Shown here: in pieces, positions 17,427-25,760 of the stretch
Numbering within the stretch: the first letter of the stretch is position 1
Layout of the letters: each line of letters begins with the position of its first letter
Assembly: GCF_041154485.1 (NCBI RefSeq)
Contig: NZ_AP028669.1
Span: 992,001-1,056,000, forward strand
Source of the DNA: Variovorax sp. V93
Lineage (GTDB): Bacteria > Pseudomonadota > Gammaproteobacteria > Burkholderiales > Burkholderiaceae_C
Reading direction: 5' to 3'
DNA: 64,000 bases
Notes under the pieces: generated by a model
Told to the model about the DNA's origin: nothing
Seen by the model: the letters and a program-made list of their open reading frames with translations, nothing else
Database searches by the model: none
Program-made: the position numbers and the translations under genes

Positions 17427-18972
17427 GGCTGGTGCTGGCACCTTCGTCGCCGCCGGGCGTGGTGATGCCCAGCCGCGCGATGCGGTAGCGGATCTGGCGC
17501 AGGCTCATGCCGAGCCGCGCGGCGGCGGCCGTTCGATTGAAGCCGCTTTCGTGCAGCGCGCGCACGAGGATCTCGCGCTCCTGCTGATCGAGGTAGGCCT
17601 GCAGGTCCGAGGGGAGGGCGGGCGCCGAGGGCTTGGATTCCGCGACGGCCGCGGCGGGCGACCTAGGCGCTTCGCCGCCGGACGTCGCAGCAGAAGAGGG
17701 TGCGGGTTCGGCGATGGCCGTCTCGGCCGGCGCTTCGGCCGCCTCCGGCCGCGGTGCCATCAGGTCCAGATGCAGTTCGTCGCCGTCGTTGAGCGCCACC
17801 GCGCGGTGCAGCAGGTTCTCGAGCTCCCGCACGTTGCCGTCGAGCCGGTGCTGGGCAAGGCGGCGCAGCAGTTCGGCGGAAAGATGCGGCACCGGCAGCC
17901 CGCCGTCCTGCGCAATGCGCGCGAGCAGCGCGGCGCAGAGTGCCGGCAGGTCCTCGCGCCGGTCGCGCAGCGCGGGCACCGCGATCTCGATCACGTTGAG
18001 CCGGTAGAACAGGTCCTGCCGGAAGCGGCCGGCCTGGACTTCAGCGTGAAGATCCTTGTGGGTGGCGCTCACGATGCGCACGTCGACCGCGTCTTCCTGC
18101 GTCGAGCCGATGGAGCGTACGCTGCGCTCCTGGATCGCGCGCAGCAGCTTGGACTGCATCGCCAGCGGCAGGTCGCCGATTTCGTCGAGAAAGAGCGTGC
18201 CGCCGCGGGCAGCCTGGAAGTAGCCGTCGCGGTCCTGCGACGAGCCGGTGTAGGAGCCCTTGCGGGCGCCGAAGAATTCGGCCTCGAGCAGGTTCTCGGG
18301 GATGGCGCCGCAATTGACCGCCACGAACGGGCCTTCGCTGCGCTGGCTGCAGGCATGCACGGCGCGCGCCACCAGTTCCTTGCCGGTGCCCGATTCGCCG
18401 CGCACCAGCACCGGCGCCATGCCGCGCGCCACCTTGGCAATGCGCGACTTGACCAGGCGCATCGGTTCCGAGTCGCCCACCAGCCGCTCGAGCGCGGCGA
18501 CGCCGCTGTCCGGAACGGCCGGCGCGCCGGCGCGCGGCTGGCCCGCGGGCGCCGCCTGCCAGGCCTTGGCCGGCGCTGTCTGTTGCGCCTGCACCGCGGA
18601 AGCGACCACGGCGCGGAATTGCTTCAGGTCGACCGGCTTGGTCAGGTAGTCGAAGGCTCCGGCCTTCAGCGCCTCGACCGCGTTCTCGGCGGAGCCGTAG
18701 GCCGTCATCACCACGCAGCGCTCGCTGCGCTGGTTCTTCTGGATGCGATGGATGATTTCCATGCCCTGTCCGTCGGGCAGCCGCATGTCGGTGATCACCG
18801 CATCGAACTGCCCCGCCTCGAGATGCTGCCAGGCTTCGGACACGCTGCCGGCGGCCTCGACGCGATAGCCTTCGCGCAGCAGGGTCAGCTCGTACAGCGT
18901 ACGCAGGTCGGGCTCGTCATCGATGACCAGGATGTTGGCCGGGCGCTGCATGGAGGGATGGGGAGTGCTCAC
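17413..18972 (-). CDS. pilR: Sigma-54-dependent response regulator PilR
   Basis: The 519-residue protein has a receiver domain with acceptor Asp62 in TDMRLP, an AAA+ sigma-54 interaction domain with Walker A GESGTGKE at 192-199 and Walker B LFLDEIG, a Pro/Ala/Glu-rich linker, and a C-terminal Fis-type helix-turn-helix (NRTAAAARLGMSLRQIRYRI). In Pseudomonas PilR activates pilA and other type IV pilus genes with RpoN. The loop that contacts sigma-54, normally GAFTGA or GSFTGA, reads GSYTGS at residues 239-244. The gene follows pilS closely, and the start may be GTG 18972 or ATG 18951. No pilin gene is in the window. Confidence 0.92.
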   Translation of the reverse strand: MSTPHPSMQRPANILVIDDEPDLRTLYELTLLREGYRVEAAGSVSEAWQHLEAGQFDAVITDMRLPDGQGMEIIHRIQKNQRSERCVVMTAYGSAENAVEALKAGAFDYLTKPVDLKQFRAVVASAVQAQQTAPAKAWQAAPAGQPRAGAPAVPDSGVAALERLVGDSEPMRLVKSRIAKVARGMAPVLVRGESGTGKELVARAVHACSQRSEGPFVAVNCGAIPENLLEAEFFGARKGSYTGSSQDRDGYFQAARGGTLFLDEIGDLPLAMQSKLLRAIQERSVRSIGSTQEDAVDVRIVSATHKDLHAEVQAGRFRQDLFYRLNVIEIAVPALRDRREDLPALCAALLARIAQDGGLPVPHLSAELLRRLAQHRLDGNVRELENLLHRAVALNDGDELHLDLMAPRPEAAEAPAETAIAEPAPSSAATSGGEAPRSPAAAVAESKPSAPALPSDLQAYLDQQEREILVRALHESGFNRTAAAARLGMSLRQIRYRIARLGITTPGGDEGASTSHADD

Positions 18973-18976
18973 GGCG

Positions 18977-20677
18977 CTATTGTGTCAGCCGGTTTTCGCT
19001 GGGCGCGAAGCTGACGAAGAATTCGTTGCCCTCGGGCCCGCCCGCGACCAGTGCGCGCCGCTCGTAGCCGATGGTGGCGCCGTGGCGCCGGCACAGCTCG
19101 CGGCACAGGAAGAGGCCGAGCCCGCTGGAGCGGCTCTCGGATGAGAAAAAAGGCTCGAACAAGTGGCGCTGCACCGCCGGCTCCAGCGGCGCGCCGTCGC
19201 TCCACACCTGCAGGCTCGGGCGGCCGGAACTGCCGCGCTGCGTGGTGGTGACGACCTGGATCGCGCCCGCGCGGCTGCTGGCGTAGCGCGCCGCATTGTC
19301 CAGCAGGTTCACGAGCAGCCGGCGCAGGTGCTCGACGTCGAAGCGCACTTCGGCGTCGGCGGCGTCCAGCGCGATCAGCACGCCCTGGCGCTGCGTCTGG
19401 CGCACCCACTCCTCGGCCAGCGCCTGCACGGCGGGATCGAGCACGACCTGCTCGCCGAGCGAGAGCACGCGCTGCTGGCGCGCGCGCGAGACGTCGAGCA
19501 CGTCGTCCACGATGCGTGCGAGCCGCTGCGCGTTGTGCTGCACCATGCTGGTCAGCTTGCGGTGCGCGGGGTCGGTGAGGTCTTCGTTGAGCAGCGCGCT
19601 GGCCTGCGTGATGGCCGCGAGCGGATTGCGGATCTCGTGCGCCACCGCGGCCGACATGCGGCCCATCGCCGCCAGCTTCTCGGTGCGGATGCGGGCCTCG
19701 AGCTCGCGCAGGTCCTGCAGGAACATGACGCAAAGACTGTCGACGTGCCGGTCGCTGGTGGGCGTGAGCCGCGTGCGCACACGCACCTCGCGCGCGGCGC
19801 CGCGCGCCTGCGCCACGGGGATTTCCTCGCTTTGCGGCGCACGGCGCGCAAAGGTCTGGCGCGCCAGCGCGGCCAGCGCATGCCAGGCGGGCTGCGCATG
19901 CAGCGCGAACGGCAGGCCGAGCCGGCCCAGCCCCTGGCCCAGGATCGCGTCGGCCGCCGGATTGGCCGCATGCACCATGCCTTCGGCGTCGATCACCAGC
20001 ACGCCTTCGCTCAGCGTCTCGATCACCAGGTCGTTGACCTGCGCCTGCATCTGCGCGCTGCTGCGGTTGCGCAGCGCGGTTTCTTCCTCGCGTGCCAGCC
20101 GGCGCGCCAGCTCGTGCGCCAGCAGGGCCACCACGAAGAGCCCGGTGCCGGTGAGCGCCGCCTGCACGAAGCGGGTGGAGGAATCGCCGGGCTGCTGCAG
20201 CAGCCAGTGCCAGCCGGCATCGGCGAGCAGCAGCAGCGTGACCGTGGCCGTGGTGCCCAGGCCCACGGTCACCGTGCCCAGCACCGCGCTCATGAGCACC
20301 GGCAGCGCGAACAGCGGCGTGTAGTTGATGCTGCCGCCCTGGAGCACCTGCAGCGCGGTGAAGGTGCCCAGGTCGATGCCGATGGTGAGGAACCACAGCA
20401 TGCCGAAGGCCCGGATCGGCGGCGTGAAATGCGCGTAGCGGGCGCCCAGCCAGGTGGCAGCCAGATAGCCGGCCGAAAGGGCCACGGCCAGCGGCTGCAC
20501 CGTCTGGCCGAGCGCCATGGCCACGCCCTGCAGCAGCACGAGCACCAGCGCAACGAAGCAGCGCGCCGCCATGAAGCCGCGCCACAGCCGCAGCAGCGCG
20601 GCACTTTCGCCGCGCCCCGGCTCGAGCGTGCTCCAGTCGGTGGCGGGCTCGCCGCGCGCCCAGGGAGAAGAGCTCAC
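18977..20677 (-). CDS. pilS: Sensor histidine kinase PilS
   Basis: The 566-residue membrane kinase has several hydrophobic helices in its first 200 residues, as in PilS. A PAS-like domain (ETLSEGVLVIDAEGMVHAAN) follows, then a dimerisation helix with the phospho-acceptor histidine in AAVAHEIRNPLAAITQ, and a HATPase domain with LLDNAARYAS and SSGLGLFLCRELC. It should phosphorylate PilR, encoded four bases downstream. I chose GTG at 20677 because AGGA lies about ten bases upstream and the N-terminal helices begin soon after. Longer in-frame extensions run through the two upstream genes. Confidence 0.9.
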   Translation of the reverse strand: MSSSPWARGEPATDWSTLEPGRGESAALLRLWRGFMAARCFVALVLVLLQGVAMALGQTVQPLAVALSAGYLAATWLGARYAHFTPPIRAFGMLWFLTIGIDLGTFTALQVLQGGSINYTPLFALPVLMSAVLGTVTVGLGTTATVTLLLLADAGWHWLLQQPGDSSTRFVQAALTGTGLFVVALLAHELARRLAREEETALRNRSSAQMQAQVNDLVIETLSEGVLVIDAEGMVHAANPAADAILGQGLGRLGLPFALHAQPAWHALAALARQTFARRAPQSEEIPVAQARGAAREVRVRTRLTPTSDRHVDSLCVMFLQDLRELEARIRTEKLAAMGRMSAAVAHEIRNPLAAITQASALLNEDLTDPAHRKLTSMVQHNAQRLARIVDDVLDVSRARQQRVLSLGEQVVLDPAVQALAEEWVRQTQRQGVLIALDAADAEVRFDVEHLRRLLVNLLDNAARYASSRAGAIQVVTTTQRGSSGRPSLQVWSDGAPLEPAVQRHLFEPFFSSESRSSGLGLFLCRELCRRHGATIGYERRALVAGGPEGNEFFVSFAPSENRLTQ

Positions 20678-20718
20678 CGGTGCATTCCTGGCGCTGCGCT
20701 CATCGATGCGGCGCCCGC

Positions 20719-20979
20719 TCAGCCGCGCTCGGCGGCCTGGCGGTGCGCCGCGCTGCAGTAGACCGCGTCGCCCGGCCCCGCGATCGCATCGCTTGCAGGC
20801 AGGTGCAAGCCGCAATGGGCGCAGCGCAGCATGGCCTGCGGCGAAGCCGGCGCGGCGGACGGGCGCTTGGCGGCGCGGGCGGCCTCTTCGCGCAGGGTCT
20901 CGCGCATTTCCTCCCGGCGGTTCTTGCGCCAGAGCCAGATCGCCACCCAGAGCACCGCGAGAACGAGCAGGTATTTCAT
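20719..20979 (-). CDS. PP0621-family small membrane protein with zinc-ribbon-like tail
   Basis: The 86-residue product has an N-terminal membrane helix (MKYLLVLAVLWVAIWLW), a charged helix rich in Arg and Glu, and a C-terminal knuckle CAHCGLHLP...YCSAAHR that could bind a metal ion. The PP0621 family is often found next to pilS or ccsA-like genes, and its function is unknown. Its ATG overlaps the TGA of the preceding ypjD gene (ATGA), and pilS begins 41 bases after it, so all are likely one transcript. Confidence 0.85.
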   Translation of the reverse strand: MKYLLVLAVLWVAIWLWRKNRREEMRETLREEAARAAKRPSAAPASPQAMLRCAHCGLHLPASDAIAGPGDAVYCSAAHRQAAERG

Positions 20980-21788
20980 GTCGCGCCGCGCGCCAGCACC
21001 ACTTCGAGCACGAAGCGCGAGCCCACATAGGCCAGCAGCAGCAGGGCGGAGCCGGCATACAGCACGCGCCGCGCCGTGCGGCCACGCCATCCGAAGCGGA
21101 CCCGGCCGATCAGCAGCACCGCGAAACTGATCCAGGCGAGCACCGAGAACACCGTCTTGTGGTCCCACTTCCAGCCGCGCACGCTCGCGCCGTAAAGCGT
21201 TTCGCTGAACAGCAGGCCCGCGAGCAGCGTGGCGGAAAGCAGCACGAAGCCGGCCATCACGAAGCGGAAGGTGAGCCGCTCGAGCGTGAGCAGCGGCACG
21301 CCGCCTTGCGGCTCGGCGGCGGCAAGGCGGATCTGCTTTTCGGCCCGCGTGATCAGCCAGGCATGGACCACCGCGGCGCCGAACAGGCCGTACGAGGCGA
21401 TGCCCAGCGCAAGGTGCAGCGGCAGCCAGGGCGATGCCGACACATGCAGCGGCGTGCCGGGAAACAGGATGGCCAGCAGCACGGCGGCTGCGCCCAGCCA
21501 GGCCAGCGCGCGGCGCACCTTGAGTTGCGGGTACATGCGGCTTTCGACCGCATAGACCGTGAGCACCAGCCAGGCCGTGACCGAAAGCGCAGGCGCGAAG
21601 CCGAATTTCGGCTGGCTGCCGACCAGGCCATGGCCCAGCACCGCGGCATGCAGAAGCCACGCCAGCCCGAGGGCCCACTGGGTGGCTTTGCGGCTCAGCC
21701 GGGCACCCGCGGCAGCGGCAAATCCATAGGCAGCCGCGGTGGCGATGCCCAGCGCCACGGCAAGTGGGGAGGGGATCGCTAAAATCAT
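20976..21788 (-). CDS. ypjD: CcsA/YpjD-like inner-membrane cytochrome c assembly family protein
   Basis: The 270-residue protein has about eight hydrophobic helices and the CcsA-family region LHLALGIASYGLFGAAVVHAW followed by SETLYGASVRGWKWDHK. YpjD-type proteins lie divergently from ffh in many proteobacteria, as here. The CcsA fold transports heme or supports cytochrome c assembly, but YpjD itself has no firmly established role. The minus strand carries TAAACT six bases before the ATG and no Shine-Dalgarno, so the message may be leaderless. Confidence 0.88.
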   Translation of the reverse strand: MILAIPSPLAVALGIATAAAYGFAAAAGARLSRKATQWALGLAWLLHAAVLGHGLVGSQPKFGFAPALSVTAWLVLTVYAVESRMYPQLKVRRALAWLGAAAVLLAILFPGTPLHVSASPWLPLHLALGIASYGLFGAAVVHAWLITRAEKQIRLAAAEPQGGVPLLTLERLTFRFVMAGFVLLSATLLAGLLFSETLYGASVRGWKWDHKTVFSVLAWISFAVLLIGRVRFGWRGRTARRVLYAGSALLLLAYVGSRFVLEVVLARGAT

Positions 21789-21799
21789 TGCCGGAGTTT

Positions 21800-21896
21800 A
21801 TCTCCCCCAGGCTTGCGCACTTCGCGTCGCGGCGCCAACCCCCTCAACGGGGCGACACCAGAGGCTCGGCAGAGCCGGTTCCCGGTGTTTCGCGAA
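21800..21896 (+). repeat. Dispersed palindromic repeat, copy A (diverged)
   Basis: This stretch between ypjD and ffh shares the pattern CCCCCTCAACGGGGCGACACC, then GGCTCGGCAGAGCCGGTTCCC and GGTGT, with copies at 54985-55097 and 59148-59260. Outer arms ACACC/GGTGT and inner arms GGCTC/GAGCC can form a nested stem. It is the most diverged copy and lies in the leader of ffh. Confidence 0.55.
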
Positions 21897-21970
21897 GCGG
21901 CAGCAAGCGGCCGATACCAGTTCACGACTTTCCAATGGCCCGCCGCGGCGGGCAGCAAGGCATCTCCTTC

Positions 21971-23359
21971 ATGGCCACCGCCCTCACAGAAAAGTTCTCC
22001 CGCCTCGTCAAGACGATGAGCGGCCAGGCCCGCATCACCGAAAGCAATGTGCAGGACATGCTGCGCGAAGTGCGCATGGCGCTGCTCGAGGCCGACGTGG
22101 CGCTGCCCGTGGTGCGCGATTTCGTCGCCCGGGTGAAGGAAAAGTCGCTCGGCCAGGAAGTGCTGGGCTCGCTCAAACCGGGCCAGGCGCTGGTCGGCAT
22201 CGTCAACCGCGAACTCGCCGCCACCATGGGCGAGGGCGTATCCGACATCAACCTTGCGGCCCAGCCGCCGGCCGTGATACTGATGGCCGGCCTGCAGGGC
22301 GCGGGCAAGACCACCACCACCGCCAAGCTGGCCAAGCACCTGATCGAGAAGCGCAAGAAAAAAGTGCTCACGGTGTCGGGCGACGTCTACCGGCCCGCCG
22401 CCATCGAGCAGCTCAAGATGGTCACGAAGCAGGCCGGCGCCGAATGGTTCCCGAGCACGCCGGACCAGAAGCCGCTCGACATCGCACGCGCCGCGCTCGA
22501 CCACGCCAAGCGCCATTTCTTCGACGTGCTGCTGGTCGACACCGCGGGCCGCCTGGCCATCGACGAAGTGCTGATGAGCGAGATCAAGCAGCTGCACGGC
22601 GCGCTCGATCCGGTCGAAACGCTGTTCGTGGTCGACGCGATGCAGGGCCAGGATGCGATCAACACTGCCAAGGCCTTCAAGGAAGCGCTGCCGCTCACCG
22701 GCATCATCCTGACCAAGACCGACGGCGATTCGCGCGGCGGCGCGGCGCTGTCGGTGCGGCAGGTGACGGGCGTGCCGATCAAGTTCGCGGGCACCAGCGA
22801 GAAGATCGACGGCCTCGAGGTGTTCGACGCCGAGCGCCACGCGGGCCGCATCCTCGGCATGGGCGACATCGTCGCGCTGGTCGAGCAGGTCACGGCCGGC
22901 GTCGACGTGGCGGCGGCGCAGAAGCTCGCGGCCAAGGTCAAGAGCGGCGCGGGCTTCGACCTGAACGACTTCCTCGGCCAGCTGCAGCAGATGAAGCAGA
23001 TGGGCGGCCTCTCCAGCCTGATGGACAAGCTGCCGCAGCAGATGGCCGCCAAGGCGACCGAGGCCGACATGACCCGCGCCGAGCGCGACATCCGCCGCAA
23101 GGAAGGCATCATCCAGAGCATGACGCCGCTGGAGCGCCGCAAGCCCGAGTTGCTCAAGGCCACGCGCAAGCGCCGCATCGCGGCCGGCGCAGGCGTGCAG
23201 GTTCAGGAGGTGAACCGCCTGCTCAACGAGTTCGAGCAGATGCAGGGCATGATGAAGAAGATGAAGGGCGGCGGCCTCATGAAGATGATGAAGAAGATGG
23301 GCGGCATGAAGGGGATGGGCGGGATGGGTGGGCCCGGTGGGCCGAAGCTGCCGTTCTGA
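21971..23359 (+). CDS. ffh: Signal recognition particle protein Ffh
   Basis: The 462-residue GTPase has the N domain (MATALTEKFSRLVKTMSG), a G domain with P-loop GLQGAGKTTTTAKLA, DVYRPAAIEQL, DTAGRL and TKTDGD, and a methionine-rich M domain ending MKKMGGMKGMGGMGG that binds 4.5S RNA and signal sequences. It targets inner-membrane proteins to FtsY and the Sec translocon. The ATG at 21971 gives the canonical start, and in-frame ATGs upstream (for example 21935) would add non-conserved residues through the repeat. A terminator hairpin follows the stop. Confidence 0.96.
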   Translation: MATALTEKFSRLVKTMSGQARITESNVQDMLREVRMALLEADVALPVVRDFVARVKEKSLGQEVLGSLKPGQALVGIVNRELAATMGEGVSDINLAAQPPAVILMAGLQGAGKTTTTAKLAKHLIEKRKKKVLTVSGDVYRPAAIEQLKMVTKQAGAEWFPSTPDQKPLDIARAALDHAKRHFFDVLLVDTAGRLAIDEVLMSEIKQLHGALDPVETLFVVDAMQGQDAINTAKAFKEALPLTGIILTKTDGDSRGGAALSVRQVTGVPIKFAGTSEKIDGLEVFDAERHAGRILGMGDIVALVEQVTAGVDVAAAQKLAAKVKSGAGFDLNDFLGQLQQMKQMGGLSSLMDKLPQQMAAKATEADMTRAERDIRRKEGIIQSMTPLERRKPELLKATRKRRIAAGAGVQVQEVNRLLNEFEQMQGMMKKMKGGGLMKMMKKMGGMKGMGGMGGPGGPKLPF

Positions 23360-23382
23360 GCCCCACGCATATACATAGATAG

Positions 23383-23411
23383 AAGCCCGCCGGGGATGCT
23401 CCGGCGGGCTT
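23383..23411. terminator. Terminator hairpin between ffh and HD-Pnk gene
   Basis: AAGCCCGCCGG (23383-23393), a 7-base loop and CCGGCGGGCTT (23401-23411) form a perfect 11-bp stem between two convergent genes. The T-run is weak (GTCGTTTT), but the stem is strong and positioned for both strands. Confidence 0.75.
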
Positions 23412-23419
23412 CGTCGTTT

Positions 23420-24559
23420 TCAGGTCTGCACGTCGTAGTGCGTCGCGTGCGCCTCCACGGGCGCCGGCAGCTCCCAGCGATGCAGCATCCGCTCGATGCC
23501 TGCATTCGAGAGCGTCGTGTCGCGCTCGCGGTTGCGGCGCATCAACTCGGGGTGCGGCACCTCCAGGTACACCAGTTCGATCCGGGCGTGGTACGCCCAG
23601 AGCAGGTCCAGCGTCTTGGTGCGCATCTGCTGGCTCAGGTGCGTGGCGTTCCAGACGAAGCGCTCCTGCTTGCGCAGCAGCGCCTTGGCCTGATCGACCG
23701 CATGGTGCGCAGCGAGCCCGTCGTTCTCGCCGTGCTTCAACCCGAGTCCGGCACGCGCATCGTCAAAGGACACCACCGGCCAGCCCTTGCGGTGCTGCGC
23801 CACCCAGTGGTTCTTGCCGCTCGCCGGCAGGCCGCACATCACCGTCACCTGAGAGCCCGCGGCGTGGAACAGGGGGTAGTCCGGACTGGTGTCCGCGCCA
23901 CGGAAGTAGGCCAGCCGAGTGTGTGCATCGGCCATTTGGCGGGGGCCTTCCCAGCAGCCTTCTTCCTGGGCCAGCTCCTCGAAGAGTGCGATGTCGGCCA
24001 TGCTGTCCGCGCGCTTCTCGTAGTGGCGACCGAGCATGTCGCAGCGCGCCACGCAGCACAGGTCGGGCAGGCTCAGTTCCCACGAGAGCTTGTGCACCAG
24101 CCACTCGGGCCGCACCCCCTTGCGCGAGGCAAAGGCATGGAACGGCAACTGGTGCACCGCGATGAGCCGGCATACGGCTTCGCGCAGCGCGAACGGCACG
24201 CGGGCCTTCCACATCAGCACGCGCACGTCGACCGAACCGCGGCGGGAATGGCCGGGCTGGCCGATGCGGCCGCTGGCTTCGTCGATCACCGTGGTGTCAG
24301 GCTTGGCGATGTCGTGCAGCAGGCAGGCCATGAACAGCACGAAACGGCCGTCGACGCCGGCGCGCTGGTAGTGCGGGTCCTGCATCAGCGCGTCGAGCAC
24401 CATGCGCGTGTGGATGCCGACGTTGCCTTCGGCGTGGTAGTACGGGTCTTGCGGCGTCTCTTCGAGGCGCAGCAGGCCCGGCAGCAGCTCGCAGCACTGC
24501 CGCCAGTCGGTGCCTTTGCCAGGCGCGGGCACCAGGGCGCACAAGTCGTCATAGGTCAT
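23420..24559 (-). CDS. HD-Pnk: HD-domain phosphoesterase fused to 5'-OH polynucleotide kinase
   Basis: The 379-residue protein has an N-terminal HD domain (His50 in GNVGIH, His82-Asp83 in LLHDIAKP, His104 in PGHSRRGS) and a C-terminal P-loop kinase domain with GLPASGKN at 243-250 and VVSFDDAR near 263-269. This matches HD-Pnk, described for Runella slithyformis as removing 2',3'-cyclic phosphates and phosphorylating 5'-OH ends of broken RNA. The Walker A residue after Lys is Asn, not the usual Ser or Thr, which is atypical. GGGAGGA precedes the ATG. The start overlaps the stop of the RNA ligase gene by four bases, so healing and sealing enzymes are co-translated. Confidence 0.82.
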   Translation of the reverse strand: MTYDDLCALVPAPGKGTDWRQCCELLPGLLRLEETPQDPYYHAEGNVGIHTRMVLDALMQDPHYQRAGVDGRFVLFMACLLHDIAKPDTTVIDEASGRIGQPGHSRRGSVDVRVLMWKARVPFALREAVCRLIAVHQLPFHAFASRKGVRPEWLVHKLSWELSLPDLCCVARCDMLGRHYEKRADSMADIALFEELAQEEGCWEGPRQMADAHTRLAYFRGADTSPDYPLFHAAGSQVTVMCGLPASGKNHWVAQHRKGWPVVSFDDARAGLGLKHGENDGLAAHHAVDQAKALLRKQERFVWNATHLSQQMRTKTLDLLWAYHARIELVYLEVPHPELMRRNRERDTTLSNAGIERMLHRWELPAPVEAHATHYDVQT

Positions 24560-25452
24560 CGCGTCCTCCCGGTGGTTGCGAGCTCGGCCGGGGAGTGCAA
24601 GGTGCGCAATCCCAGGTCTTGCCATGTGGTCGTGGGCGTCGGTGCGTACGGATCCACGCCTGCCGCCAGTCGATTGGGCAGCACCGGCCGGCGGCTGTGG
24701 TGCGAGCCCGAGTCGAGGATGGTCTGCACGAAATCAGGCCGCACCCACTTGTAGCGGCCGGTCACCTCGCCCTGCGATTCGGTCTTGAGGTACAGGCCCT
24801 CGGCCAGGTCGGACAGGTCGGTCTGCTGCCGCACGAGGTCGAGCGGCTGGCCTTCCTGCATCACGGCTTGTTCGAAAGCCGCCTTCCAGCTGGCAGTGCG
24901 CGCGAGCGACGGTCGTACGAGGGAGCGCAGTGCTTTCGCGTGGCGCGGCATCTCGCCGTCGTAGAGCACCGGCACCGAAACGACCGGGCTGCCGTCGAGA
25001 AGCGCGTGCCGTGCCGGCGTCGACAGGAAGCACTGCCTCTGCCGATCGTAGAGGTCGAACTCGAGAAAGAACGCGGGCAGCCGGTCGTACCAGCAGCTGT
25101 GTTTGGCAAAGCACCACTCGCCGTACATGACGTAGCGGTCTTCGAGCCGTTCGAGCAGCCCCGCTTCATGCGCTGCGGCCCAGTGCTTGAACAGGTTGAA
25201 CTGGCGCTCGCTGGCGCCGCCCGCGAGATAGTGGCCGCGCGACTGCAGCAGCAGTTCACCCGCAGAGGTGAACGACACGGCCGCATTGGCGCCATCGAGC
25301 TTTTCCTCGATGACCACATGCTGGTCCTGCAGCGCGGACAACGGCGTCTGGCCATCGTCGGTGTCGCCGGCCTGCAGGCGCGAGCCTTCCAGATGCGCAG
25401 TACGCGGGTACTTGAGCAGTGGAACCGATGAAAGAGAAGAGAGAGGGAACAC
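24556..25452 (-). CDS. ATP-dependent RNA ligase of the Rnl2/Rnl5-like group
   Basis: The roughly 298-residue protein has nucleotidyltransferase motif I EEKLDGANAAV with catalytic Lys51, motif III/IIIa in YVMYGEWCFAKHS and FFLEFDLYD, motif IV in EGLYLKTES, and motif V in RYKWVRPDF. It should join 3'-OH and 5'-phosphate RNA ends made by the neighbouring HD-Pnk. I chose the GTG at 25452 because CTGGAG lies six bases upstream. A frame from TTG 25488 has no ribosome site. The two-gene pair forms a compact RNA-repair operon. What breakage it answers (tRNA anticodon nucleases, toxins, phage defence) is not visible in the window. Confidence 0.85.
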   Translation of the reverse strand: MFPLSSLSSVPLLKYPRTAHLEGSRLQAGDTDDGQTPLSALQDQHVVIEEKLDGANAAVSFTSAGELLLQSRGHYLAGGASERQFNLFKHWAAAHEAGLLERLEDRYVMYGEWCFAKHSCWYDRLPAFFLEFDLYDRQRQCFLSTPARHALLDGSPVVSVPVLYDGEMPRHAKALRSLVRPSLARTASWKAAFEQAVMQEGQPLDLVRQQTDLSDLAEGLYLKTESQGEVTGRYKWVRPDFVQTILDSGSHHSRRPVLPNRLAAGVDPYAPTPTTTWQDLGLRTLHSPAELATTGRTR

Positions 25453-25760
25453 GTTGTTCTCCAGATGCAAATCAGGAAGAACCGACAACGTGCGGGGGCG
25501 AAGCTGGAAGAGAGATCGACTCGGTGGCCGGAGTAGAGCGGGCCGTGCCTGGTCAGTGAGGGAACGCAGCTAGGCGCCCGACATGACCAGCGAGTGGTGT
25601 TGTCGGCGTCAGAGGGTGGTGACGGCGAATCGGGGCACTTGGCGCTCCAGGGGATCGAGGGATCCGTGGGTTGAAAAAAGGAAGGCGCGATTCTAGCCAC
25701 GCGCCATGAAAAAAGCCGACCCCGAGGTCGGCTTTTTTTCGAGGCTGTGTCTTCAGCGCA
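25453..25760 (-). other. Upstream region of the RNA-repair operon, no gene
   Basis: These 308 bases hold the opgH terminator (25709-25739) and the promoter region of the RNA ligase. An imperfect inverted repeat CACGTTGT/ACAACGTG flanks the ligase start (about 25450 to 25492). I searched the minus strand for a -24/-12 sigma-54 promoter, as used by some RNA-repair operons, and found none. Confidence 0.4.
25709..25739. terminator. Intrinsic terminator after opgH
   Basis: AAAAAAGCCGACC, loop CCGA, GGTCGGCTTTTTTT forms a perfect stem with A- and T-runs on the two sides, 20 bases after the opgH stop codon. It also insulates the RNA-repair operon from read-through. Confidence 0.9.

Noticed and set aside
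25453..25488. TTG start for the RNA ligase
   Set aside because: It has no ribosome-binding site, whereas GTG 25452 has GGAG six bases upstream and keeps all motifs.
25453..25700. Possible sigma-54 promoter for the RNA-repair operon
   Set aside because: The closest minus-strand sequence has GG and GC eight bases apart instead of ten and lacks TTGC, so it does not fit.
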